In this document: positions 10,440-19,197 of the stretch, one piece after another
Numbering within the stretch: the stretch's first letter is position 1
Layout: each line of letters starts with the position of its first letter
Translations under genes and position numbers: made by a program
Notes under the pieces: generated by a model
What the model was told of the DNA's origin: nothing
Database searches by the model: none
What the model saw: the letters and a program-made list of their open reading frames with translations, nothing else
Origin: Tabrizicola_A aquatica
GTDB lineage: Bacteria > Pseudomonadota > Alphaproteobacteria > Rhodobacterales > Rhodobacteraceae
Strand: one strand, 5' to 3'
DNA: 64,000 nucleotides
Assembly (NCBI GenBank): GCA_965194375.1
Contig: CBDAEL010000004.1

Positions 10440-10469
10440 AAATTGAAACGGGGGGCGGTCAGCCCCCCG
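10440..10469 (-). terminator. Probable intrinsic terminator after lpdA
   Basis: A perfect 8-bp stem (CGGGGGGC with GCCCCCCG) and a 5-nt loop. On the minus strand it is followed by TTTCAATTTC. It begins 27 bp after the lpdA stop codon. The T-run is interrupted, so confidence is moderate. Confidence 0.6.
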
Positions 10470-10495
10470 ATTTGTGCCACAAAAGTCGATGCCGA

Positions 10496-11893
10496 CTAGA
10501 TATGCAAGGCCCGACCATAGGCGTCGAGCACCGCCTCATGCATCATCTCGGACATGGTCGGATGCGGGAAGACGGTGTTCATCAGGTCTTCCTCGGTGGT
10601 CTCAAGGCTGCGTCCAATAACATAGCCTTGGATCATCTCGGTCACCTCGGCGCCCACCATATGGGCGCCCAAAAGCTCACCCGTTTTGGCATCAAACACG
10701 GTTTTCACCATGCCCTCGGTCTCGCCCATCGCGATTGCCTTGCCGTTGCCGATAAAGGGGAAACGGCCAACCTTCACCTGATGGCCAGCCTCAATGGCCT
10801 TTGCTTCGGTCATGCCGACCGACGCCACTTGCGGATGGCAATAGGTGCAGCCCGCGATCGAGCCGGGCTTGATCGGGTGCGGATGGCCGCCCGCGATCAA
10901 CTCGGCCACCATCACGCCCTCATGGCTGGCTTTGTGAGCCAACCATGGCGCACCCGCGATATCGCCGATGGCATAAAGGCCGGGAACCCCGGTGCGGCAG
11001 AATTCATCGGTCACAACATGGGTACGGTCAATCTTGACACCAAGCGCCTCCAGCCCCAGCTCTTCGACATTGCCGACAATGCCGACCGCCGAGATAACCG
11101 TGTCAAATTCCGCCGTGACAGTGCCTGTCACATCTTCCAGATGCGCAGTCACACCCACACCCGGCTTGCGGTCGAGCTTCTTGACCGTGGTCTTTTCCAA
11201 GATCTTCATGCCCTGTTTGACAAAGGCCTTCTTGGCGAATGCGCTGATCTCGGCGTCCTCCACCGGCAAAACACGGTCCATCACCTCACACACTGTGACA
11301 TCCGCGCCCAAGGTGTTGAAGAAGCTGGCAAACTCGATCCCAATCGCGCCCGATCCGATCACCAGAAGCTTTTTCGGCATCCGCTTGGGTTGCAGCGCAT
11401 GGCGATAGGTCCAAACCAGATCTCCATCCGCCTCCAGCCCCGGCAATTCGCGCGCCCGCGCGCCGGTGGCAAGAATGATCGCCTTGGCGGTCAACTCCTC
11501 AACGCCCTTATCGGTTTTCACCGAAACAACCCCCGCCTTCGGCAGCGTGGCCGCCCCCATGAACACGGTGATTTTGTTTTTCTTCATCAGATGGCCAATG
11601 CCGCCCGACAATTGCTTGGCCACCGCGCGCGAGCGGGCCACGACAGCATCCAAGTCGTAGGACACAACTTGCACGGACAGCCCGAATTCCTTGGCGCGGT
11701 GCATCAGGTGGAACACCTCGGCCGAGCGCAACAGGGCCTTGGTCGGGATGCAGCCCCAGTTCAGGCAGATGCCGCCCAAATTCTCGCGCTCGATGATCGC
11801 CACCTTCTGGCCGAGCTGCGACGCGCGAATGGCCGCCACATAGCCCCCCGGTCCCGCCCCAATCACCACAACATCAAAGCTTTGGCCTGCCAT
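10496..11893 (-). CDS. lpdA: Dihydrolipoyl dehydrogenase (E3)
   Basis: A flavoprotein disulfide reductase that reoxidises dihydrolipoamide in 2-oxoacid dehydrogenase complexes. The protein has 465 residues. It has the FAD-binding FDVVVIGAGPGGYVAAIRAS, the redox-active disulfide loop GGICLNWGCIPTK (CxxxxC), the NAD-binding LLVIGSGAIGIEFASF, the second FAD motif GLYAIGDIAGAPWLAHKA, and the C-terminal His-Glu catalytic pair region HPHPTMSEMMHEA. The ATG at 11891-11893 is chosen because GGGGAGGG lies just upstream; a start 30 bp earlier lacks such a site. Which complex it serves (2-oxoglutarate, pyruvate or branched-chain) cannot be told here, since no E1/E2 genes are adjacent. Confidence 0.96.
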   Translation of the reverse strand: MAGQSFDVVVIGAGPGGYVAAIRASQLGQKVAIIERENLGGICLNWGCIPTKALLRSAEVFHLMHRAKEFGLSVQVVSYDLDAVVARSRAVAKQLSGGIGHLMKKNKITVFMGAATLPKAGVVSVKTDKGVEELTAKAIILATGARARELPGLEADGDLVWTYRHALQPKRMPKKLLVIGSGAIGIEFASFFNTLGADVTVCEVMDRVLPVEDAEISAFAKKAFVKQGMKILEKTTVKKLDRKPGVGVTAHLEDVTGTVTAEFDTVISAVGIVGNVEELGLEALGVKIDRTHVVTDEFCRTGVPGLYAIGDIAGAPWLAHKASHEGVMVAELIAGGHPHPIKPGSIAGCTYCHPQVASVGMTEAKAIEAGHQVKVGRFPFIGNGKAIAMGETEGMVKTVFDAKTGELLGAHMVGAEVTEMIQGYVIGRSLETTEEDLMNTVFPHPTMSEMMHEAVLDAYGRALHI

Positions 11894-11967
11894 CTTTCCC
11901 TCCCCAGAAAAGTAGTTTGCCATTAAACTATCTCATTCAGCCAAGCAACAATCCTACCGCCCACCCT

Positions 11968-12555
11968 CTATGCATCAGATGCATGGCTCGCGCGCAACCG
12001 GGCCACTTCCGCGGCATAGCCCCCGGACGCCATAAACTCCGCCTCTGCAGGCGTTGTATCACGCCCAAGCGCCGCGTTGCGAAAGGGAAACCGACCAAAC
12101 CGCGCGATGATGGCCTGATGCGCACGGGCATGCAGCGCCATATCGGGGTCAGACGCCATACGCTCCGTCAAAAGCCGCACAGCAAGCTCTTGATCTGCCG
12201 GGTTTTCAGAATGTTCAAAGGGCATATAGAAAAACTGCCGCTCAGGCTCGGGCGCGCCCATGTCCCAACCGGCCTCAACCGCTTGCCGCGCCGCCGACAA
12301 AGCGCAAGCATCCGTGGCAAAGGCCAAGTCGGTGCCACGGTGCATGTTGCGCGCCAATTGATCGCAGATCACCAAATAGGCAAGCGTGCCAACGGTGCCA
12401 TCGACCCAGTGTTCCAGCCCGCCCTCATGCGCGGCCTGCCACAGATCCAAGAAGCGCGCGCGGCACTCGTCATCCAGCGCCTCGCCCCCGGCATACCAGC
12501 CCTCCGGGCCCACCTCGCCCAGCCAAAACTCCAGCACTTCAATCGGGTCAGACAT
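11968..12555 (-). CDS. DUF924 family protein
   Basis: A 195-residue, probably alpha-helical cytoplasmic protein of the DUF924 family. Typical segments are IEVLEFWLGEVGPEGWYAGG, VICDQLARNMHRGTDLAFAT, QFFYMPFEHSENPADQELAV and HAIIARFGRFPFRNAALGR-like text near residues 148-166. Biochemical function is not established. The start is the ATG at 12553-12555 with GAGGGAG upstream; a GTG 9 bp earlier is possible. It lies between an MFS gene and lpdA on the same strand and could be cotranscribed with either. Confidence 0.9.
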   Translation of the reverse strand: MSDPIEVLEFWLGEVGPEGWYAGGEALDDECRARFLDLWQAAHEGGLEHWVDGTVGTLAYLVICDQLARNMHRGTDLAFATDACALSAARQAVEAGWDMGAPEPERQFFYMPFEHSENPADQELAVRLLTERMASDPDMALHARAHQAIIARFGRFPFRNAALGRDTTPAEAEFMASGGYAAEVARLRASHASDA

Positions 12556-12609
12556 CGGCAGCACTCCCTCGGGTCAGCCTGACAGGCCCGGGCGCGGCTT
12601 GCAACCGCT

Positions 12610-13848
12610 TCACGACCGCCCTGAGCCCTCTTGCCCGCGCTCAAGAACCGCCGTTGCTGCCACCGACGAAGCGGTTGGCGACATCCCGCGATAGGCACCC
12701 GCCACCGCAGGCGCGGCACGGCGCGACATGCGCCAGACAATGTAACCGGAATGCAGCGCATAAAGGAGACCGATGAACAAAAAGAACCCCATCGGCCCGA
12801 CAACGCCCATCAACCATCCCGTCACCAAGGGCCCGAAAATCGCGCCGAACCCGTTGAGAAAGATCAACCCGGCCGAGGCCGCAGCCATCTGCTCTTTCTG
12901 CAGATAGTCATTGGTATAGGCGATGATCAGCGAATACATCGGATAGGTGATGCCGCCCAAGATCGCCGCCACGACCAGCAGCGCCACGAACGGAAGGTTG
13001 ACAAAAGCCGCCACCGCCATCACCAGCGTCGCCGCGACCGACATCCACAGCATGATCGTGCGCCGATCCATGCGGTCTGACAGCCAGCCAACCGGGTATT
13101 GAAAGATCAACCCGCCGACATAAAGCGCGGTGGTGAACATCGCGATCTGCTGAAAGCTCATCAAGGAAAGCGTGCCATAGACCGAGGCCATGCCGAACAT
13201 CGCCGAGAACACGCCGCCCGAAATCAGCATGCCCACAAAGCCCACCGGTGAGATCTTGAACAACTCCCGAAACCCCAGACGGGCCGATTCATCAAAGGTT
13301 GGCGCGGGGCTGGTGGCCAGAAGGATCGGCATAAAGGCCAGAGACACCAAGATGGACGGGATCAAGAACAGCTCATACCCAAACGGATCGCCAAAGCCCA
13401 AAAGCGCCTGACTGGCGACAATCCCCAGCATCTGCACGATCATATAGGCCGACAGCGCCTGCCCCCGCGTCTCATTCGTCACGGTGTTGTTCAGCCAGCT
13501 TTCCGCCGTGATATAGATGCCCGCAAAGCCAAAGCCGATGACCACGCGCATGATGGCCCAAACTTGCCATTCGACCAGCATCGGATAAAGCACCAAGACC
13601 GCCGAGATCAAAGATCCAAGCGCTGCGAACACCCGCACATGGCCAACATTGCGGATCATCGCCGGCGCAAGCCGCGAGCCGATCAGGAAGCCCAGAAAAT
13701 AGGCCGACATCACGATCGACATCTCAAAGGTGGAAAAGGACTCCAGCGTGCCGCGGATGCCCAAGAGCGTGCCCTGCACCCCGTTGCCAACCATCAACAG
13801 CATGACCCCCACCATCAAGGGCCAGGTCTGGGCCAGAACTTTCAGCAT
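12610..13848 (-). CDS. MFS transporter (YcaD-like)
   Basis: A 412-residue MFS protein with 12 predicted membrane segments, resembling the YcaD/UMF1-like group. Recognisable parts are FSTFEMSIVMSAYFLGFLIG, RVVIGFGFAGIYITAESWLN (helix 4 with a Trp-Leu-Asn typical of this group), and the central loop motif GWLSDRMDRRTIM (motif A of the second half). The substrate is unknown. The ATG at 13846-13848 is used because it sits just before the first helix; 12 additional codons upstream are less likely. About 50 bp separate it from the DUF924 gene downstream. Confidence 0.9.
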   Translation of the reverse strand: MLKVLAQTWPLMVGVMLLMVGNGVQGTLLGIRGTLESFSTFEMSIVMSAYFLGFLIGSRLAPAMIRNVGHVRVFAALGSLISAVLVLYPMLVEWQVWAIMRVVIGFGFAGIYITAESWLNNTVTNETRGQALSAYMIVQMLGIVASQALLGFGDPFGYELFLIPSILVSLAFMPILLATSPAPTFDESARLGFRELFKISPVGFVGMLISGGVFSAMFGMASVYGTLSLMSFQQIAMFTTALYVGGLIFQYPVGWLSDRMDRRTIMLWMSVAATLVMAVAAFVNLPFVALLVVAAILGGITYPMYSLIIAYTNDYLQKEQMAAASAGLIFLNGFGAIFGPLVTGWLMGVVGPMGFFLFIGLLYALHSGYIVWRMSRRAAPAVAGAYRGMSPTASSVAATAVLERGQEGSGRS

Positions 13849-13947
13849 TGCGGGCTTCCCTATGTGTCTGCTGGCACTTACCACGCAGGCGCGCGCCGAT
13901 CACGCGACTTTTGCGACCATCGGCCTATGGCTGCCGCCCCCAAAGGT

Positions 13948-14001
13948 CTTGCGCCTTGCGAAATACTCCACGGGAGGTCCGGAGGGTGTGAAACCCTCCG
14001 G
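13948..14001 (-). repeat. Rhodobacteraceae-type intergenic element: hairpin plus GAGTATTT motif
   Basis: Read on the minus strand, a 9-bp perfect stem CCGGAGGGT/ACCCTCCGG with a 5-nt loop (13979-14001) is followed by CCTCCCGTG and then GAGTATTTCGCAAGG. Related GAGTATTT/GATATTT copies occur at 28087, 35959 and 44294. It lies 22 bp after queA and could act as a processing or termination signal. Apart from this element, the 175-bp gap between queA and the MFS gene shows nothing recognisable. Confidence 0.55.
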
Positions 14002-14023
14002 GGTCGGGCATCGGGCATCCCGG

Positions 14024-15055
14024 TCAGGGGATCAACAGCGAGGCATCGCCATAGGAAAAGAACCGATACCCCGTCGAAATGGCATGGGCATAAATTCGAT
14101 CAATCCGCTCTTTGCCCATAAGCGCCGAGACCAGCATCATCAGCGTGGATTTCGGCAGATGGAAGTTTGTCATCAAGGCATCGGCCACTTGGAACGGAAA
14201 GCCGGGATAGATGAAGATATCCGTCGGCCCACGCCACGGCGTGATCTGGCCCGAGACGCCCGCACTTTCGATCAGGCGCAGCGCGGTTGTGCCCACGGGA
14301 ATGACCCGCCGACCTTGGGCCTTGGCGGCGGCAATCCGGGCTGCGGCCGCCTCGGTCACCTCGCCCCATTCGGCGTGCATCCGGTGGGTGGTGACATCTT
14401 CCACCTTCACCGGCAGAAACGTCCCCGCCCCCACGTGCAGCGTCACCTCAACAAACTCGACCCCGCGCGCGTGCAGGGCCTCCAGCAAGGGCGCGTCAAA
14501 ATGCAGGCTGGCGGTCGGTGCCGCCACGGCCCCAGCGTGGCGGGCAAAGACGGTTTGGTAATCATCGTTGTCGGCCGCATCTGCCGCGCGCTTGGCCGCG
14601 ATATAGGGCGGCAAGGGCATTTGCCCGGCCGCCGCCAAAGCCACGTCAAAGTCATCGCCCGTCAGGTTGAAGCTCAGTTCCAGATCGGTTTCGGTCTTGG
14701 CCAGAACCCGGGCCGAAAGCTGATCGGAAAACACGATCTCTTCCCCCGCCAGCACCTTGCGCAAGGGCTTGGCAAGGGCGCGCCAGCCCTTTGGCGTGGC
14801 CTCCAACAGCGTGATCTCGACCTTGGCCACCGCATCGCCCCGGCGCCGCGTGCCGCTGAGGCGCGCGGGAATGACCTTGGTGTTGTTCAACACCAAAACA
14901 TCGCCCGGCTGGAAAATCTCGACCAAATCGCGCACATGATGGTCGCTGATCTGGTCCCCCTTGGCCAGCAAAAGCCGGGCCGAACTGCGCGGGCGCGCGG
15001 GGCGGGTCGCAATCAACGCCTCGGGCAAATCAAAGTCAAAATCCGAAAGTTTCAC
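14024..15055 (-). CDS. queA: S-adenosylmethionine:tRNA ribosyltransferase-isomerase
   Basis: QueA builds epoxyqueuosine on tRNA by transferring and isomerising the ribosyl moiety of SAM onto preQ1-modified tRNA. The 343-residue protein is of normal length. Family landmarks are MKLSDFDFDLPEALIATRPA, DVLVLNNTKVIPARL, GQMPLPPYI and APTASLHFDAPLL, with the C-terminal GKERIDRIYAHAISTGYRFFSYGDASLL. Translation begins at GTG (15053-15055), only 2 bp after the stop codon of the AsmA-like gene, so coupled translation is likely. No other queuosine genes are in the window. Confidence 0.96.
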   Translation of the reverse strand: MKLSDFDFDLPEALIATRPARPRSSARLLLAKGDQISDHHVRDLVEIFQPGDVLVLNNTKVIPARLSGTRRRGDAVAKVEITLLEATPKGWRALAKPLRKVLAGEEIVFSDQLSARVLAKTETDLELSFNLTGDDFDVALAAAGQMPLPPYIAAKRAADAADNDDYQTVFARHAGAVAAPTASLHFDAPLLEALHARGVEFVEVTLHVGAGTFLPVKVEDVTTHRMHAEWGEVTEAAAARIAAAKAQGRRVIPVGTTALRLIESAGVSGQITPWRGPTDIFIYPGFPFQVADALMTNFHLPKSTLMMLVSALMGKERIDRIYAHAISTGYRFFSYGDASLLIP

Positions 15056-15057
15056 GT

Positions 15058-18000
15058 TCAGTCCCTGCCTTGTTGCGGTCTTGGTCGGGGTCTTTGTGCC
15101 GGCGCGCTGTCCGGCGCAGGCGTGGCTTCAGGCATGGCTTCAGGCGCAGCCGAGCGGCCACCGCGAAACAGCCCACGCAACATGCCCGGCGTCAGGATCG
15201 AAAGGGGGTTTACCCCGACCTCCAACGCCTCGGCCGTGCCTTGCAGCGTGTAGTTAAAGCCAAACACACCTTCGCCCCGCTTCGTCAGCACGGCCCCGAC
15301 CCCGTTTAAAAGATAAACCGGCGAGATCACACCTTCCATCGCCAGTCGTTTCGATCCGGTCTGATAGACCCCGGTCAGCGAGACGCCAAGGCTGGCCCCA
15401 GTCGCCGATCCCCGGCGCAGGTCGATCAACTGCGGCGTCAGCAGAAACTCGCCTTCGACCGTGTTGAAGACCAGCCCTTGGCCGTTCAATTGCTCCAAAA
15501 GCCCAACCACCGAGATCGCGTTCAAGAGTTCCGCCAGCACCGAGGCATTGCGCACGCGCACATCGCGGATCGTCAACCGACCGTCATAGTGGCCGCGCTG
15601 CTCACGCGGGGTCAACGTCATATCCATGCGCCCGCCGCGCCCCGCCATGAACACGCCAGCAGCGGCAAAGGTCTCACCCGCCGTGTCTGAGCGCAAGCGA
15701 ACCGCGGTCCCATGGCGGCTCGGCACCACGGTGCCAGTCACTTCAGGACCGTCATTCATCAAAGCCGTGAACGCCCCATTAAAGCCGCCAAGGAGGCTGA
15801 AATCGCCGCGCAGCCGGGTCAGAGCGATGTCTTGACTGACGATCAGCCGGTCCAGATCCAACCGCAAGGCCCCCCCGCTTTTGCCGCTTGCGCTGGTACC
15901 ACGCGCCTCGGGCTCTGGCATGCGGCGCAAGTCTACAGTTCCACCGGTCAGGGCAATCGCCAGCGGTTTGCCCGCCCCCTGCCCCGTCAACTCGACACCG
16001 GCATCCAACCATTCGTCCAGCGTTACCCGTAGGAAACGCGCAGTCTCAAGCCCACCGCCGGGGCGCAGGAAAATCGCTCCATCAGCCTTTAACCCTGCCG
16101 CATTCAATGCCAGCCGGTCGACGCGCGGCACCTCACCCAAGGTCACATCGGCCTCAAGAACGCCCTTTGAGCCGCGGCCTTTGGTCCATGCCAGCTCGGG
16201 CAAGGTCAATCCAATGCCGTCCAGATCCGAGCGCAGGCGCAACCGTCCCGGCGCGCCGCGCTGCAGATCAATCTCAACCGTCGCCCGCCCGTCGCCCGAG
16301 ACCATGCCCGCAGGCAGGCCCAGCCCAAATTCCTCTGCCACCTTTTGCGACAGTGTGGCGGTGCCCCGGATAGAGGAGCGACCTTTCTGATCGGGTCCAA
16401 ACCCCTGCGCATAGGTGACATCAAAATCGACCTCGCCCAGACGGCCAGGCCCGGTGATTTCAATCCCAGCCGGGCTTGCCGTCACAGCCAGCCGATCGGC
16501 GGTGATCCGGCGCTTTAGCACCAACTTGTCCGAGGCAAAGTCAAACACCGTGCCCGAGACCTGATACTGGATATCCGCCAACCCAACGCGTCCCTGCAGC
16601 GGCAGGGTCAGTCGCGTTAAAATCTCAGCCCGCCCCTCGCCCAGATCGACCAGCCTGTCCGCCTTGGTCATGAAATTGAAGGGCGGAAGGTTCAAGAGCG
16701 ACAAGGCCGCCGTCAGGCTGGACCGGGTTGACAGCCGGATCTCCGCCATCGCCGGTTTGGCCGAGACATCGGGCACGGCAAAAACCGATCCGGCCATGTC
16801 AATCTGCCCGCCTTGGGGGGCGGTGACCTGTCCTTCGGTCATGACCATTGTGTAGGTCAGCCCCTCAATGGTGGAATATCCCTTGCCGCCTTCGATCGGC
16901 GGCAGGCTGCGCAGAAACCGCACATCGGCCCCATCAAACGCGTAAGAGAGGTGCAGCCGAGGCTCTTGCCCCGGACTAAGCCGCAAGGCGGCTCGAATGT
17001 CGCGCAGATTGCCATCCAGAAGGTTGCGCCCGACCCAGTCGCGGGTTCGGCCCAAAATCGACTTTGGCCAAAGCGCCACAAGCCTGTCATTCGAAATTTC
17101 GTTCAACGTCACGTCCAGCGCCGTTGTCCACCCCGCCGCATCCGCCCCGATGCGCCCGGTCATCACAAGCCTGCGCTGGTCCTCGGCAAGCGCGAACTGG
17201 CCGATCTCGACGGCAAAAGGTTCCAACCCCAGCCGAAACTCCAGCGCACCTGTTGAAAAGCGCACAGGCTCGGCAAAGACCCCGGCGGGGTCGATCATCA
17301 CATCCTGAAGCTGAATTTGGGTGACAAAGGCCGCCGGAACTGCGCCGCCGAGCGGCCCCATCAACCGCGCACCACCGGCGTCGACAAGATAGGTCTGCCC
17401 CGAGGCTTGCGCCCGCAGGGTCGGGCTTTCCACCTCGATCCGCGACAGGGTCACAAGGCCAGTATCTGCCGCATAGGCCAATGAAAACGCCGCCCGATCA
17501 AAGGGCACGGCCACAGCCGCAGGGGTCGGGCGCAAGGCACCTTTGCCGATGTCCAGCTGGCCATCGAGTGCAGTGACACCGGAATCCCCCAATTCGGCCG
17601 CCAATCGGCCTGAAATTGCGGCATCCAAGCTGGCCAAGGGGGCCAAGAGCGGCGCTTGGGCGGCCAAGTCTGCGGCGCTGATATCGTTGAATTCAGCCGT
17701 GATCCGGGCAACAGAACGCGCCTTTTCGGTGACGAGCTGCACCACAGCCCGCCCCGGCGTCCGTGCCTGTCCTTGCAACGACACCGACAATTCTGCGGCA
17801 AGCGCGCCCGCACGGTTGTCCACCGTCAAGCGCCCGTCGCCCAACTCATAAACCCGACCGCTGCGCAGATCGTTCACCGCGACAGACAGGCCCTCCGCCT
17901 CGATCCGCGAAAGATGCTCCAACCCCGGCAGGGCCAGAACCCGGTCAATCTGGTCAAAGAGATCACCAAAGCCGGTGAGCGCCGGTGCAGCGCCCAGCGT

Positions 18001-18549
18001 CGCCGCCTCGCCCACAGCGACATCAAAACGGCCCGTTGTGTCGCGCTTGACCACTAGCCGCGCCCCGATGATGCGCAGGGACGACAGCCGCGCCTCGCCC
18101 GACAACAACGCCCGCCCTTGCAGGGAAATCCGCACCTCGGGCAAGGCTAGAAGCGTCGTGCCATCCCGCTTCAGAAGCCGCAGATCTTGCAGCAAAAGCC
18201 GGGGGATGAAATCCTCATCCAGCGTCAGATCGACCATGCCAAGCGCCAACGCCACATCGGGCGCCGCCGCGGACAGATCGCGGTTCAGCCGAGCTTCCAC
18301 CTCGGCCACCATCCAAATCGGCAGTGGGATGGTGCGCCCCACCACGCCAAAGACACCCAAAACCAGCGCCAGCGCGAGTGCGACGGTGGCAAGCCGCCAG
18401 CGAAGGCCGGTCCGGCGCATCTTGCGCTGTGACATGGCGGGTTGCGGTGCGGGTGCAGCCGATGGTTCCGACACGGCAGTCAGCGGCCCAACGGGCGCGG
18501 ACGGGGGTTCATCCCCCGACCCGGCCATCTGTTGCCCCTGCTCTGTCAT
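15058..18549 (-). CDS. Large AsmA/TamB-like membrane-anchored protein
   Basis: A 1163-residue protein related to the AsmA-like (DUF3971/YhdP) superfamily of bridge-like lipid transport proteins. A proline-rich cytoplasmic N-terminus of about 45 residues precedes one membrane helix (RLATVALALALVLGVFGVVG), and the remainder is a long beta-strand-rich periplasmic region with repeated patterns such as IRGTATLSQKV and MTGRIGADAAGW. The C-terminus ends in an Arg/Pro-rich tail. Relatives span the periplasm and help move phospholipids to the outer membrane; this role is inferred. The ATG at 18549 is used; a GTG 27 bp upstream is possible. It is divergent from bcp and coupled to queA downstream. The paralogue cannot be named with certainty. 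Confidence 0.85.
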   Translation of the reverse strand: MTEQGQQMAGSGDEPPSAPVGPLTAVSEPSAAPAPQPAMSQRKMRRTGLRWRLATVALALALVLGVFGVVGRTIPLPIWMVAEVEARLNRDLSAAAPDVALALGMVDLTLDEDFIPRLLLQDLRLLKRDGTTLLALPEVRISLQGRALLSGEARLSSLRIIGARLVVKRDTTGRFDVAVGEAATLGAAPALTGFGDLFDQIDRVLALPGLEHLSRIEAEGLSVAVNDLRSGRVYELGDGRLTVDNRAGALAAELSVSLQGQARTPGRAVVQLVTEKARSVARITAEFNDISAADLAAQAPLLAPLASLDAAISGRLAAELGDSGVTALDGQLDIGKGALRPTPAAVAVPFDRAAFSLAYAADTGLVTLSRIEVESPTLRAQASGQTYLVDAGGARLMGPLGGAVPAAFVTQIQLQDVMIDPAGVFAEPVRFSTGALEFRLGLEPFAVEIGQFALAEDQRRLVMTGRIGADAAGWTTALDVTLNEISNDRLVALWPKSILGRTRDWVGRNLLDGNLRDIRAALRLSPGQEPRLHLSYAFDGADVRFLRSLPPIEGGKGYSTIEGLTYTMVMTEGQVTAPQGGQIDMAGSVFAVPDVSAKPAMAEIRLSTRSSLTAALSLLNLPPFNFMTKADRLVDLGEGRAEILTRLTLPLQGRVGLADIQYQVSGTVFDFASDKLVLKRRITADRLAVTASPAGIEITGPGRLGEVDFDVTYAQGFGPDQKGRSSIRGTATLSQKVAEEFGLGLPAGMVSGDGRATVEIDLQRGAPGRLRLRSDLDGIGLTLPELAWTKGRGSKGVLEADVTLGEVPRVDRLALNAAGLKADGAIFLRPGGGLETARFLRVTLDEWLDAGVELTGQGAGKPLAIALTGGTVDLRRMPEPEARGTSASGKSGGALRLDLDRLIVSQDIALTRLRGDFSLLGGFNGAFTALMNDGPEVTGTVVPSRHGTAVRLRSDTAGETFAAAGVFMAGRGGRMDMTLTPREQRGHYDGRLTIRDVRVRNASVLAELLNAISVVGLLEQLNGQGLVFNTVEGEFLLTPQLIDLRRGSATGASLGVSLTGVYQTGSKRLAMEGVISPVYLLNGVGAVLTKRGEGVFGFNYTLQGTAEALEVGVNPLSILTPGMLRGLFRGGRSAAPEAMPEATPAPDSAPAQRPRPRPQQGRD

Positions 18550-18720
18550 CGCCCTTGGCCCATCCCTGCCTGACACCGCCTCATGCTCTCGCCAATGATC
18601 TGGCCCTTGATTTGCCTGCGGCCAGGCACTTTGTCGATCCTTTGCGCGGGCTTGCCTTTATCTTTGACGAAAGGCAACTAGATCGCCAAGGACCCGCCTC
18701 ACAAAAGCAAGGAGCCGCCC

Positions 18721-19182
18721 ATGTTGACCGTCGCAGACACCGCCCCCGATTTCACCCTGCCCCGTGATGGCGGCGGCACCGTGACCCTGTCCGGCTTTCG
18801 CCCCGGAAAAGTGGTCTTGTATTTCTACCCCAAAGACGACACCCCCGGCTGCACGCTGGAAGCGCAGGATTTCACCGCCCGCGCCGCCGACTTTGCCGCC
18901 GCTGGCACCACGGTGATTGGCGTGTCCAAAGACAGCGTCAAAGCCCATGACAAGTTTTGCAAGAAACACGGCCTGCAAATCATCCTCGCCTCGGATGAGG
19001 GCGGGACGACCTGTGAGGACTACGGCGTCTGGGTTGAGAAAAGCATGTATGGCAAGACCTATATGGGCATCGAACGCAGCACGGTTCTGATCGACGGCGC
19101 AGGGCGCGTCGCGCGGATCTGGCCGAAAGTCTCGGTCAAGGGCCATGCCGATGAGGTTCTGGCCGCAGCACAAGCGCTGTAA
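18721..19182 (+). CDS. bcp: Thioredoxin-dependent peroxiredoxin (BCP/PrxQ type)
   Basis: A 153-residue thiol peroxidase that reduces hydrogen and organic peroxides. It has the thioredoxin-fold opening MLTVADTAPDFTLPRDGG and the peroxidatic cysteine at residue 44 in YPKDDTPGCTLEA. The cysteine five residues later that acts as resolving residue in E. coli Bcp is absent (CTLEAQ), while a cysteine occurs near residue 80 in KFCKKHG and may take that role, as in other PrxQ subtypes. It is divergent from the AsmA-like gene, and 15 bp separate it from the ferritin-like gene downstream, so the two are probably one transcript. AAGGAG lies upstream of the start. Confidence 0.95.
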   Translation: MLTVADTAPDFTLPRDGGGTVTLSGFRPGKVVLYFYPKDDTPGCTLEAQDFTARAADFAAAGTTVIGVSKDSVKAHDKFCKKHGLQIILASDEGGTTCEDYGVWVEKSMYGKTYMGIERSTVLIDGAGRVARIWPKVSVKGHADEVLAAAQAL

Positions 19183-19197
19183 GGCGGAGACGCGGGC

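Noticed and set aside
10472..11926. A 484-codon open frame on the plus strand opposite lpdA
   Set aside because: Antisense shadow of lpdA; it is His/Arg-rich with no recognisable motif. Similar shadows lie opposite uvrA, mmsA, queA, trkA, ntrX and mfd.
18592..18720. Possible small protein between the AsmA-like gene and bcp
   Set aside because: Open frames in this gap have no start with a ribosome-binding site and no coherent hydrophobic or domain pattern. The region more likely holds the divergent promoters.
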